Below are positions 17,601 to 26,180 of a stretch of 64,000 nt of DNA, piece after piece. Origin of the DNA: UBA5614 sp963667535 (GTDB lineage: Bacteria; Cloacimonadota; Cloacimonadia; Cloacimonadales; Cloacimonadaceae); NCBI GenBank assembly GCA_963667535.2, contig CAXXDU010000002.1, forward strand, positions 3,372,227 through 3,436,226. The letters run 5' to 3'. Every line of letters starts with the position of its first letter. Within the stretch, counting starts at the first letter, position 1. The notes below the pieces were generated by a model. The model had not been told where the DNA came from. It saw only the letters and a list, made by a program, of their open reading frames with translations, and made no database searches. Position numbers and translations under genes: made by a program.

Positions 17601-19856
17601 ATGAATAATTCAGATAGTAAAGCCTGGCGTAATGATGCTTTTGGCAAAGTAACCGGCAAAGCCAAATATACTGATGACCTCAAGATGAATAATATGCTGC
17701 ATGCAGTTCCGGTTTATTCAGATTTTGTCTCTGCCAGAATCATTGAGATTAATACCGCCAGGGCAAAGCAGCAACCCGGTGTAGTCACTGTCCTCACTTT
17801 CAAAGATATTCCCGGCAATCTTGAGTTCGGACAGATTATCAGGGATTATTCCATTTTGGCTCATGACCGTATCCGTACTTGCGGTGATGTGATTGCCGTC
17901 ATAGTAGCAGAAAGCAGGCAACAAGCCATAGATGCCATACCTTTTGTGACACTTAAAGCAGAGGAGCTTCCTGCTGTGCTTGATGCGGAAGAGGCTCTGA
18001 AAGAAGGTTCTCCACTCGTACATGAAAGTCATGGCAATAATATCAAAAATTACCATTGTGTGCGTACCGGTGATGTGGAAACAGGTGAAAAAGAAGCTGA
18101 TATTGTGATAGAGCAGGAATTTACTACTTCCCACATTGAGCATGCGTATCTGGAACCTGAATCTGCTCTCTGCTGGCTGAGACCGGATGGAGTAATGGAG
18201 GTGTATGGCAGCATGCAACATCCCTTTAGTACGAGGCGTTTTGTTGCCAGCACTTTAGGAAAACCTTTGTCCGATGTGGAAGTCAAGACTATTCCTATGG
18301 GCGGTGGCTTTGGCGGTAAAGATGACACAGCAGCCATTGTTTGTGCCAGAGCAGCTCTGGCTTCATATATCACAGGCTTTCCGGTTAAAATGACCTATGC
18401 CCGTGAATGGAGCCTGCGTGAAAGCTATAAACGTCATCCCTATAAAATCCAGTACAAGGCAGGATTTAAAAAGGACGGCAAATTCAGCTTTGTTAAAGTT
18501 CGTATGGTTGCAGATGGCGGAGCATATTGTTCCGTTACACCCTGGGTAACCTGGCGTTCCACTGTTCAATGCTGCGGACCTTATGAAGTGCCTCACGTGC
18601 ATTGTGACGTTTACGGTGTTTATACTAATAATATCTATTGCGGCGCTTTTCGCGGTTTCGGCAGCCCGCAGGTCAATTTTGCCATTGAACAATTAATAGA
18701 AATAGCAGCGGAAAAGCTTGGCATTGATGAGATTGAGATGCGCAGACGTAATATGGTGCATCAAGGCTCAGTCACAGTCACAGGTCAGAAGCTGGATGCA
18801 CACACAGTCAGCTTACAACAGGTCCTGGACATCGTTTTGAAAGAAAGCGATTACTATCATAAAAAACAGCTATGCTCCTTCGGAAAACCCGGGCAGGATG
18901 AACTCTACGGCATCGGACTTGCCATCAGTTATCGTGGCATGAGTCTCGGAGCAGAAGGCACTGATTTTAACAGTGCTATCATCAGTGTTCAACCCGATGG
19001 CAGTATTTTACTGGAAACAGGTGTGCACGAAAACGGACAAGGTAGTGAAAGCGCTATGATTCTTCTTTGTGCAGAATATCTCTCCATCAATAAAGACCGT
19101 ATCCGTTACCGTCAGCCTTCTACTTCAAACATTCCGGATGGCGGTACTACAGTCGCTTCACGTGGTACAATCATGGGTGGCGGAGCTGTGGTTAATGCTG
19201 CTAAACAATTAAAAGAACACATAGCCCGTATTATTGCCCCTGATTTGAACTGCAAGCCGGAAGAAATCAGCTTTGAGAATGAATTCCTTTATAACAAAGA
19301 TAAAAGCCAAAAGCTCAGCTTCAATGAAGTCATCCGCCTGATGTATTCACGGCAGGAATATCCTTTCAGCTTTGGCGTATTCCAGGCTCCCAAAGTTAGC
19401 TGGGATGAACATACAGGTCACGGCAATGCCTATTTTACCTGGGTTTATGCTTGTCAGGCAGTAGAACTCAATGTAAACATCAAGACCGGCAAGATTACTC
19501 TGCTCAATATGATTGCCGCTCACGATGTCGGCAAAGCAGTCAATCCAGCCATGCTCAAAGGACAATTCTATGGCGGGATGGCTATGGGAGCAGGCTTTGG
19601 TATGCTGGAAAAGTGTGAAGTCAAAGACGGCAAAGTAATACCCACAAACCTGCATCAGTACAGAATTATGCGCAGCACTGACCTGCCTGAAATGACTGCC
19701 ATCATCGTGGAAAACCATGACCCGCTTTCTCCTTCAGGTGCCAAAGGTATCGGCGAACCTACCAACGAACTCATGGGTCCTGCCATCGCCAATGCAGTCT
19801 ATCATGCCACAGGCAAGAGATATGCAGATCAGCCTATCAAAATAAAAAATCGGTGA
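17601..19856 (+). CDS. Molybdenum hydroxylase large subunit (copy 2, XdhD-like)
   Basis: Second molybdopterin-binding subunit in the locus, 751 residues. The core motifs are present: MGGGFGGKD around 233-241, AFRGFGSPQ, and GAKGIGEP with catalytic E719 near the end. It departs from classical xanthine dehydrogenase: the residue after GGK is D241 instead of Glu, and the GQEHFY motif is replaced by SHIEHAYLEPE. That pattern is nearer to the XdhD, nicotinate and related hydroxylases, so the substrate may be a different purine or another N-heterocycle. The 2Fe-2S subunit follows after a 205-nt repeat-bearing gap. No FAD subunit gene is adjacent; it may use the fused subunit at 7565 or another acceptor. 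A ribosome binding site AAGGAAG precedes the start. Confidence 0.88.
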   Translation: MNNSDSKAWRNDAFGKVTGKAKYTDDLKMNNMLHAVPVYSDFVSARIIEINTARAKQQPGVVTVLTFKDIPGNLEFGQIIRDYSILAHDRIRTCGDVIAVIVAESRQQAIDAIPFVTLKAEELPAVLDAEEALKEGSPLVHESHGNNIKNYHCVRTGDVETGEKEADIVIEQEFTTSHIEHAYLEPESALCWLRPDGVMEVYGSMQHPFSTRRFVASTLGKPLSDVEVKTIPMGGGFGGKDDTAAIVCARAALASYITGFPVKMTYAREWSLRESYKRHPYKIQYKAGFKKDGKFSFVKVRMVADGGAYCSVTPWVTWRSTVQCCGPYEVPHVHCDVYGVYTNNIYCGAFRGFGSPQVNFAIEQLIEIAAEKLGIDEIEMRRRNMVHQGSVTVTGQKLDAHTVSLQQVLDIVLKESDYYHKKQLCSFGKPGQDELYGIGLAISYRGMSLGAEGTDFNSAIISVQPDGSILLETGVHENGQGSESAMILLCAEYLSINKDRIRYRQPSTSNIPDGGTTVASRGTIMGGGAVVNAAKQLKEHIARIIAPDLNCKPEEISFENEFLYNKDKSQKLSFNEVIRLMYSRQEYPFSFGVFQAPKVSWDEHTGHGNAYFTWVYACQAVELNVNIKTGKITLLNMIAAHDVGKAVNPAMLKGQFYGGMAMGAGFGMLEKCEVKDGKVIPTNLHQYRIMRSTDLPEMTAIIVENHDPLSPSGAKGIGEPTNELMGPAIANAVYHATGKRYADQPIKIKNR

Positions 19857-19864
19857 ACAGTTCT

Positions 19865-20045
19865 CGTGATTAAGTGATAAGGTGATAAGGTGATAAGGTG
19901 TTCTGGTGCATGTTGTAATTTCATGTGTGATCTGCAGAAGTCGGCATTCTGGCGAGTGCTGAAACCCAGTTACAATTCTTCACGGACAATAGTTATCAGC
20001 CCACAATACCACCTTATCACCCTATCACCTTTCCACCCTATCACG
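19865..20045. repeat. Small element with imperfect terminal inverted repeats
   Basis: The left end is CGTGATTAAGTG followed by three tandem GATAAGGTG units. The right end is close to the reverse complement (ACCTTATCACCCTATCACC ... CTATCACG). The two ends, each about 35 nt, enclose roughly 110 nt without a gene. It lies between the molybdenum and FeS subunit genes. Similar ends occur near 11420. It looks like a MITE-like or folded-RNA element. Confidence 0.65.
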
Positions 20046-20061
20046 AAAAGAAGAGGTAACA

Positions 20062-20520
20062 ATGAATACAAGTATTAACAAACAAATGATTCCTCTCGAC
20101 AATATGGATTTGGATATGAATCTCCTGCACTTTTTACGAGAAGCACTGGATCTCACCGGTGCTAAAAATGGTTGCGGTATAGGTGTCTGCGGTACATGCA
20201 CAGTGCTGATAGACAACGAACCTGCCAAATCCTGTAAGCTGACTATCAAAGACATTGTGGATAAGGAAGTGATTACCATTGAAGGTATGGCAAACACAGA
20301 TGGCAGCCTGCACTTTCTCCAACAGGCTTTCCTCGATGCCGGAGCCATTCAGTGCGGCTTTTGCACTCCAGGTATGGTGCTCACTGCTCATGCATTTTTA
20401 CTCAAGACTCCAAACCCCACCCGTCAGCAAGCCCGTCAGGCTATCAAAGGCAATCTCTGCCGCTGCACAGGCTATCAACAGATAATCGATGCCATCTTGC
20501 AGGCAGCACAACGTTATTGA
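20062..20520 (+). CDS. Molybdenum hydroxylase [2Fe-2S] subunit
   Basis: Small iron-sulfur subunit of 152 residues. The ferredoxin-fold part has CGIGVCGTCTV and a later CKL cysteine; the helical part has CGFCTPGMV and LCRCTGY for the second 2Fe-2S cluster. The length equals that of stand-alone subunits of xanthine, nicotinate and CO dehydrogenase-type enzymes. It surely partners the large subunit at 17601, from which it is separated by a repeat element, and ends the plus arm of the catabolic locus. RBS AAGAGGT lies before the ATG. Its stop is 9 nt from the stop of the convergent large ATPase gene. Confidence 0.93.
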   Translation: MNTSINKQMIPLDNMDLDMNLLHFLREALDLTGAKNGCGIGVCGTCTVLIDNEPAKSCKLTIKDIVDKEVITIEGMANTDGSLHFLQQAFLDAGAIQCGFCTPGMVLTAHAFLLKTPNPTRQQARQAIKGNLCRCTGYQQIIDAILQAAQRY

Positions 20521-20529
20521 GCACATATT

Positions 20530-23500
20530 TCAATTGCATATAATCTCCCAACTTCTTTTATGCAAATTGTTGCTACGAATCAGCTCTCTTAAGGCTTTTG
20601 TTAAATATGACAAATTATAGAATTCGGATAGAGTTAGCAATTTTAAGATTTCATCGTTATCATGCATGACAACCCATTCAACGAACGGTTCTTTGTCTTC
20701 TACTAACCCGAAAACAAAACAATGAGCTGAAAAAATTTCTTGTTTTATAAAGAAATCCTTAATTCTATTACATACTTCAGAAATTGACCAAGAAAGCAAT
20801 AGAGATTGGGGGTAATCTACATGTGCTCTTACAATTTGAAAACCAGGTGAAATTTGATTGATTAAAATTTCATGCAAATCTGGATTAAAAACTAGATCTT
20901 CTCTTTTAAAAAAATCAAGAGTACAACACGCATCGTAGCTACAAGTATATTTCCAAAGAGATTTTATCTTTTGTGTACCAATCCTTATTGAAGAAGCATC
21001 GATGTATGCTTGCGCTTTATCTTTGCCATGGTTATACAATAAATATGACAGAAAAACCACAAATTTGTGTGTCAAACTATTAGAATAGCAGTAAATATCA
21101 AATTCATAATCATCTAAAATATTCGTCATAATTTTCTTTCTTAACTCGACGATGTCAGGTTTGGTATTTTCATCGAGGTATTTAAGCAGAACCATCAAAT
21201 CATGAAGATTGATTGATTTAACTAGTTTATTACTCAGTAAATCAATACAGATTTCATGCAGAATCTTATCTATATCAACTCCCATGGATAGAGAATCAAT
21301 ATACCGTAAAAATAATATTCCATTTCGATAACCTGTCCGCTTTAGCTTTTCCATGAATTTACTATTTCCCAATAACATACCTACTACTGATCGTGAATAT
21401 TCACTAAAACCATTTCTATCCATAGTACGCAATAATGATATTATATTGCCAGGATCGTATTTTAGTAGTTTCTGTTTATAGGCAGTGTCTTCTGAGATAA
21501 TACTAGCAAAATCTCTAACTTTTTCTTGCATTTCTTGATATTCCAGATACATTAAAAAAGATGCAATACCATCAGGAGCCTCACATAGAATATTATTGCG
21601 GAAATTATTTTCAATTACTAGTTTTTTAACTAGAATCTCAGATTCTTCGAAGAGCCAAAGATAATCGAGATTTTGTAAAAAAGTCGTTATTGAAACATAA
21701 TTAGATTTTGTTACTCGATTGTAAAATTTGGAGTCATTATACAACTTTCTATTTATCGTTGTTGCCTTGGAGCGCTTTCGATGTGTAACGAGATAGTCGG
21801 TAAATGGTTTACATGTGTCGATAGAAGAATTAATCATTTTCAGGAAATATCCATCGTCACTATCTAGAATATCTTTGATAAAGTTATCTATCAGTTGCAG
21901 TCCCAAAATTAATAGTTTTTTTTCATCAAGATATTCTATAAATGGAATCACATAATCAGGAGAGAATCTCTTCAAATTTGCTATAAACTTGTTACTTTTT
22001 ACAATTTTAACTAGTTGACTAGAAGCTTGTGTCGAGAATCCAACTGAATCTAAAAACTTAAACAATCTAACAATATCAACTGGGTTACTTTCTACCAGAT
22101 GATTGATAAAAATGTCATTATTTATTAGGTTTTCTGCTATTTTGGTAGATTCATCTATAGAGCTTTTTGGTATTAAATAATATAATAATGTAAAGATATC
22201 AGCTGCAGGATTCTGCAGTTTAAGCATTAACTCAGGACTAGTCATAAATCTACGACAAATTTCTTGAGATTGTGCATAAGTATATGTCTTGTCAAAGTAT
22301 TTGAAAATTCCGACGTTTGAAACAAATGAAGTCATTAGAATTGATGAAACAATCTTATCTATTCCATCAGCAAATTCCAGACTCTTGTAGGCTAGTATTT
22401 CATCCCACGAAACAATCTTATTTAGATGTTTTAAAACTGTAATTGTTGCTTCAGGATTATCGAAAAAACTCTCAATTAACAATTTGTCAACACTTTGAAT
22501 GTGTTTAATCCAAGTGGCAGCATCTACGACTTGCGCATAAGTGTCTGTTTGAAGTCGGTCAAAAATTGAACCAACTAATGATGGTTTAACTAAGCATAGC
22601 GAAATTGCTCTTTTTAACCATTGTGTCCGCTGGCTGCTACCAAATTCAACCTGTAATATTAAATCTGCTAAACTTGGATGAAAAAAGCGGTAAAAGCGGT
22701 TTTGAACACTGCGTTTTGTTGGAACTTTTTCAATAATTCCGTCTTTACAGAATTTCCAAAACTGAATTTCCATGCTTTTTTTGTCCCAGAATAGTTCATT
22801 AAAGTTTATCTCGATTGAATTTAATACACAAATATCCAGTAGACCTTCTTTCCCTCCTGGTTGTTTCTTCGCTTCATCTAAATAGACCTCATTAACTTTT
22901 TCGCTAATACTAACATTGTCTAGCTCTCTTGGATTAAATGGATCAAAAGAAACAGCGAAAATAACCAGATCTCCACCACATGCAACTACCCACTGGTCTG
23001 TTATATCATCAGAGAATTTTACATGTGGAATGCCTGCGTTAATTGACAGTCTTTTTGCAGTGCACACAAAAGTCTCTTTTATTTCTTCTTCTTCGACGAG
23101 TTGTATAAGATGTAGTCTTTCATTTGAGTCCAATGAGTTTTTGTCACTCTTTATTTTTGGTAACAGCCTGCTCATACAAATAGTCTGAATACAAAAATCG
23201 ATATCTTGTTTCTGATTGATTAGTCTGACCATTTTATTAGCCAGCAAAGGATTGATATGTGTATTATCAATAATAATCAGAACTTTGAGATTCGCAGATA
23301 GCAAATTCAGGTCATTTTCAAATGCATGCCGAGCATCAAAACTTGAAAGATACTCATCGCTAAGATCAATGTAGAAACAGACTGTATCTTGTTCTTTTAC
23401 CCATTCAAAACCAACGCTAATCCCAATAATCGATTTCCCGCTTGCCGGCTTACCTTCCAGAAGAACGTCCTTACCTTCATGCAACAAAGTGCAAACTTCG

Positions 23501-24459
23501 CTAAACAACTTCAATGGTACATACACAGTCTCGTTTAGAAAATCTCTAAGCTTCGGAGAGTAATGTCGACCTTCTCCATAATTTTCTCCCACCCATTCAT
23601 CAATTTTACGCAGTATCTTGAATTTGGGGCTGTTGTTAGGTAACGCTTCAACTGAATGCATCAGAATATTTGTATTATCGAGCACCTGACCAACTTTCTT
23701 ATCCATGTCTTCAAATCGTTCAGCATTCTGAATTACTAATTCTTCTGTATGCATTGAGCGTTCGTCATTTACTAAAGCCAATTTCTCTATATTTTCGGTA
23801 CGTTGATCTAACCTGTTTAAGATTTTGGTATTGCTTTCGATCAACATAAAAAGGTAAGCCCTGAATGCCTTTGTGTTTTCTGGTTTATCAATTTTCAATT
23901 CTTCACGGAAATATTGTTCTGTCATAGTCAAAATTCGCGATTTGAAGAATTCCTGAAAAACCGGATCAAGAATCGAAAGATAATTGTCTATATCTAACCT
24001 GCCCCAAAATAAGTCATACCCACCATCTTCTGTTTTGTAAATATAATATGTCAAATCTTCTGTTTTTAAAATAGTTGATGCTTCTGTACTGAAAATAGTA
24101 GGAGCTATATTAATCATAAAAAAGAAGAAAACTCTTATCTCTTCTTGTTTATTCTTATCGAGATTTTGATAATAGTCAGACCTTTTGTATTCTGCATCAA
24201 TTGCATGTATTGCTTTTTCGAATCCAACATAAAAAGCCTTTTGTATGTCATGATTTAATCCTGGATTCTTAGTTTTTATACCATCTATATAGCTCTTAGT
24301 TATATCACTAATAGCACCACTAACCAATTTAATGCCCAGTGATTTCGATATTTCTTGCAATAAAGTACTATCGATGTCTTGATTACTGACACACATTAAT
24401 GTCAAAGCAAAGAATGATTGAATTCCAAAATATAATGCTTGTCTTGAATCTTGATCCAT
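20530..24459 (-). CDS. Giant P-loop NTPase with helical repeats, STAND-like
   Basis: Unrecognised protein of 1309 residues. Residues 1-200 are helical with no known motif. 205-270 is probably coiled coil. The NTPase has Walker A GKPASGKS (336-343), Walker B LIIIDN (394-399), a possible sensor arginine in CMSRLL (R431) and a winged-helix-like segment ending in FFHPSLADL (592-600), reminiscent of STAND ATPases. From about 750 to 1130 there are roughly eight units of about 41 residues with the pattern P-x-x-I-x-x-L/F-L-x-Y-L-D, then an N-x-F-x-x-x-L segment, which looks like a helical sensor solenoid. The C-terminal 180 residues have no motif. The gene is visibly AT-richer than its neighbours, is transcribed alone and is flanked by a repeat cluster. 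That combination fits accessory signalling or antiphage proteins, but no effector domain was recognised. GGGGA precedes the start. Confidence 0.8.
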   Translation of the reverse strand: MDQDSRQALYFGIQSFFALTLMCVSNQDIDSTLLQEISKSLGIKLVSGAISDITKSYIDGIKTKNPGLNHDIQKAFYVGFEKAIHAIDAEYKRSDYYQNLDKNKQEEIRVFFFFMINIAPTIFSTEASTILKTEDLTYYIYKTEDGGYDLFWGRLDIDNYLSILDPVFQEFFKSRILTMTEQYFREELKIDKPENTKAFRAYLFMLIESNTKILNRLDQRTENIEKLALVNDERSMHTEELVIQNAERFEDMDKKVGQVLDNTNILMHSVEALPNNSPKFKILRKIDEWVGENYGEGRHYSPKLRDFLNETVYVPLKLFSEVCTLLHEGKDVLLEGKPASGKSIIGISVGFEWVKEQDTVCFYIDLSDEYLSSFDARHAFENDLNLLSANLKVLIIIDNTHINPLLANKMVRLINQKQDIDFCIQTICMSRLLPKIKSDKNSLDSNERLHLIQLVEEEEIKETFVCTAKRLSINAGIPHVKFSDDITDQWVVACGGDLVIFAVSFDPFNPRELDNVSISEKVNEVYLDEAKKQPGGKEGLLDICVLNSIEINFNELFWDKKSMEIQFWKFCKDGIIEKVPTKRSVQNRFYRFFHPSLADLILQVEFGSSQRTQWLKRAISLCLVKPSLVGSIFDRLQTDTYAQVVDAATWIKHIQSVDKLLIESFFDNPEATITVLKHLNKIVSWDEILAYKSLEFADGIDKIVSSILMTSFVSNVGIFKYFDKTYTYAQSQEICRRFMTSPELMLKLQNPAADIFTLLYYLIPKSSIDESTKIAENLINNDIFINHLVESNPVDIVRLFKFLDSVGFSTQASSQLVKIVKSNKFIANLKRFSPDYVIPFIEYLDEKKLLILGLQLIDNFIKDILDSDDGYFLKMINSSIDTCKPFTDYLVTHRKRSKATTINRKLYNDSKFYNRVTKSNYVSITTFLQNLDYLWLFEESEILVKKLVIENNFRNNILCEAPDGIASFLMYLEYQEMQEKVRDFASIISEDTAYKQKLLKYDPGNIISLLRTMDRNGFSEYSRSVVGMLLGNSKFMEKLKRTGYRNGILFLRYIDSLSMGVDIDKILHEICIDLLSNKLVKSINLHDLMVLLKYLDENTKPDIVELRKKIMTNILDDYEFDIYCYSNSLTHKFVVFLSYLLYNHGKDKAQAYIDASSIRIGTQKIKSLWKYTCSYDACCTLDFFKREDLVFNPDLHEILINQISPGFQIVRAHVDYPQSLLLSWSISEVCNRIKDFFIKQEIFSAHCFVFGLVEDKEPFVEWVVMHDNDEILKLLTLSEFYNLSYLTKALRELIRSNNLHKRSWEIICN

Positions 24460-24508
24460 AATGTATTCCCCATGAAGTTATGATTTTTCACTATTTACAT
24501 TCTATCGT

Positions 24509-24518
24509 CATCATGATG
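24509..24518. promoter_or_regulatory. Palindrome upstream of the giant NTPase gene
   Basis: CATCATGATG, a perfect 10-bp palindrome 50 nt upstream of the start at 24459. It could be an operator; it could equally be chance in AT-rich DNA. No clear promoter was found beside it. Confidence 0.25.
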
Positions 24519-24636
24519 CATTTCATATTTATAGTCAAGGAATATTAAATTTTACATTTAGTATATATTTTTTTAATGAGAGTTAAAGACCTTAAACAAA
24601 ACAGGTTTCAAGTCATTTATATTACAAACCCTTGTC

Positions 24637-24700
24637 CACCCTTCCGCTTTTTCACTTTATAATGCAAAATATCCAAGTAATCGTAACTGCTAATAACCGT
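24637..24700. repeat. Dispersed repeat module (copy B)
   Basis: Reverse-orientation relative of 11391-11456: CCGCTTTTTCACTTTATAAT, then ATATCCAAGTAATCGTAACTG. The two copies align over about 50 bases with few differences. Confidence 0.7.
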
Positions 24701-24707
24701 ATATCTT

Positions 24708-24747
24708 CCTGTTAAATGCTTAATGATATCATTAGGCATCTAACAGG
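24708..24747. repeat. Hairpin element, second type (copy B)
   Basis: A 20-bp inverted repeat without loop, centred on GATATC: left arm CCTGTTAAATGCTTAATGAT, right arm ATCATTAGGCATCTAACAGG, with one mismatch and one position that would be G-U in RNA. It is followed by AGTAAGACTGATTACCTGAAGG, as at 11343 on the other strand, while the stem itself is different. Confidence 0.75.
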
Positions 24748-24800
24748 GATACCCCAAGCGGATAGTAAGACTGATTACCTGAAGGATGTAGGATAATGAA

Positions 24801-24830
24801 TGTAGTTCCGCATTTATGCGGTTTTGTTTT
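24801..24830 (+). repeat. REP-like palindrome CCGCATTTATGCGG
   Basis: TGTAGTTCCGCATTTATGCG followed by GTTTTGTTTT. Copies lie at 11555 (reverse) and 63875 (with compensating base changes, CCGCGTTTACGCGG), and a partial one at 13061. The stem followed by T-rich sequence could also end transcripts. Confidence 0.7.
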
Positions 24831-24908
24831 AAGGTTACTTTGTTGTATTCACTGTTCCTTGCTTATCCCTTATCTCAATCTTATTTAATCCACTGGTTTA
24901 GGACCAAT

Positions 24909-24955
24909 GATGTACGGCTCATATACGGGTGCGACCCGTATATGAGCCGTACATC
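24909..24955. repeat. Hairpin element, GTGCGA-loop type (copy B)
   Basis: Perfect 21-bp inverted repeat (24909-24929 with 24935-24955), loop TGCGA. The arms begin GATGTACGGCTC and end GAGCCGTACATC. Flanks resemble copy A at 11031 (GTTCCTTGCTTATCCCTT before, CATCTCCTGTGCATC after) but the stem sequence is entirely different. Confidence 0.85.
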
Positions 24956-25077
24956 TCCTGTGCATCACTAACGGATCGCATAAGAAACAAATAAGGAATG
25001 AATAGACAATTAGCAAAGTGATATCATTCACAAAAGAGACATTTGATTATATATTGAAATGGATATTATATACAGTC

Positions 25078-25130
25078 TGGATTCCTGTCCCTGCCTTCGC
25101 AGGGAGGGACCCTCGAACCGCAGGAATGAC
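25078..25130. repeat. Intergenic hairpin repeat
   Basis: CCCTGCCTTCGCAGGG forms a 6-bp stem with a four-base loop, in the context TGGATTCCTGT and GCAGGAATGACGA. It is similar to 13150-13190. This is a widespread type of intergenic repeat. Confidence 0.55.
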
Positions 25131-25156
25131 GATACAACGTCAAGATGGGTTCAAAA

Positions 25157-25966
25157 TCAATCCGGCATATAGCGATAGATGACTACTTTATCCTCTATAC
25201 CTTCTTCCCACCAGTGGAAATCGTAGTTCATAAGGATTTCGATTTCAGCTTTGCGGGAAGTATGCAGCATGACTTCTATGGGCTGTTTTTTGCCGAGGAA
25301 GTATTGCATGATAGGCATGGCTTTTTCAATCCATTCTTCAGCGGGAGAGAGTAAACACACTGTGGGTTGTTCTCCGCCGATATAGAAATGACCACCGCCG
25401 GCTTTGAGCATCTTGACCCTTTTATTGAGCCAGTTGAGAGAAGGTTTGACGGGGTGCAGGAATTTCCAGCCGTAGGGAAATGTATTGGGAAAGTAATCAG
25501 TCACATCATCATGTACACGGTAAGTGTGGTTGGTGGAAGTAGGTTTGACAGCTTTGTGACTCATCACATAATATTCATCTATGAGTTTAAATCCTGCCTG
25601 AGTGGCAATATGGATGCTTTCTTCGTTCTTATAATAAGTGGAAAATTCGATGTAATCAGCTTCGCCTGATTTAACCAGTTGGATGGCAGTATCCAGCACA
25701 ACTCCGGAAAGTTGTTTGCCTAAGCCTTTCTTTTGATATTCAGGATGGACGCGCAGACCTTCCAGCCAGATAACCTGATCAGGCAGACGGGTAATCTTAC
25801 CACAACCAATCAGTTTATCTCCATCCCACATACCGATGAAACCACCGTCTTCAAGCCAGATTTTGGCTACTCTGCCTAAATAATCGTCACCATCCCAGAT
25901 AAGCTTGGACAAGTCCTTGATGGCATACAGGTCGTTCATTTGTAGTAATCTGATATCCGGATTCAT
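25157..25966 (-). CDS. GNAT family acetyltransferase
   Basis: N-acetyltransferase of 269 residues, longer than a single GNAT domain. The start MNPDIRLLQ at 25966 is preferred because AAGGGG lies just upstream; the reading to 25987 would place the ribosome binding site inside the gene. The N-terminal half holds the acetyl-CoA fold: GFIGMWDGDKLIGCGKI, the beta4 strand IWLEGLRVHPEYQKKGLGKQ with the pyrophosphate loop, and FSTYYKNEESIHIATQAGF. The second half (about 145-269) may be a degenerate second GNAT or a substrate domain. The substrate is unknown. It is transcribed alone, between a repeat cluster and the divergent acetate kinase gene. Confidence 0.85.
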   Translation of the reverse strand: MNPDIRLLQMNDLYAIKDLSKLIWDGDDYLGRVAKIWLEDGGFIGMWDGDKLIGCGKITRLPDQVIWLEGLRVHPEYQKKGLGKQLSGVVLDTAIQLVKSGEADYIEFSTYYKNEESIHIATQAGFKLIDEYYVMSHKAVKPTSTNHTYRVHDDVTDYFPNTFPYGWKFLHPVKPSLNWLNKRVKMLKAGGGHFYIGGEQPTVCLLSPAEEWIEKAMPIMQYFLGKKQPIEVMLHTSRKAEIEILMNYDFHWWEEGIEDKVVIYRYMPD

Positions 25967-26119
25967 GATTTTCCCCTTTACTTGCATTTCATTCTTTCTG
26001 AAACACTTATAACGTCAATAAAAAAAACTGACATGAGAGGACAAATTGCCATCATGGCAGATTATCAAAAACATAAGCAGGCATGACAATTACCCTCAAA
26101 TTCCTGAGTATGAATTATA

Positions 26120-26148
26120 TTGACATGAATTCTAATATCGCTTTTAAT
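26120..26148 (+). promoter_or_regulatory. Probable sigma70-type promoter of ackA
   Basis: TTGACA (26120-26125), 17-nt spacer, TTTAAT (26143-26148; five of six consensus bases). It lies 32 nt before the acetate kinase start. Motif match only, but unusually good. Confidence 0.65.
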
Positions 26149-26180
26149 GTAAAAAAATAAAAATATCTGAAGAGGTTATA

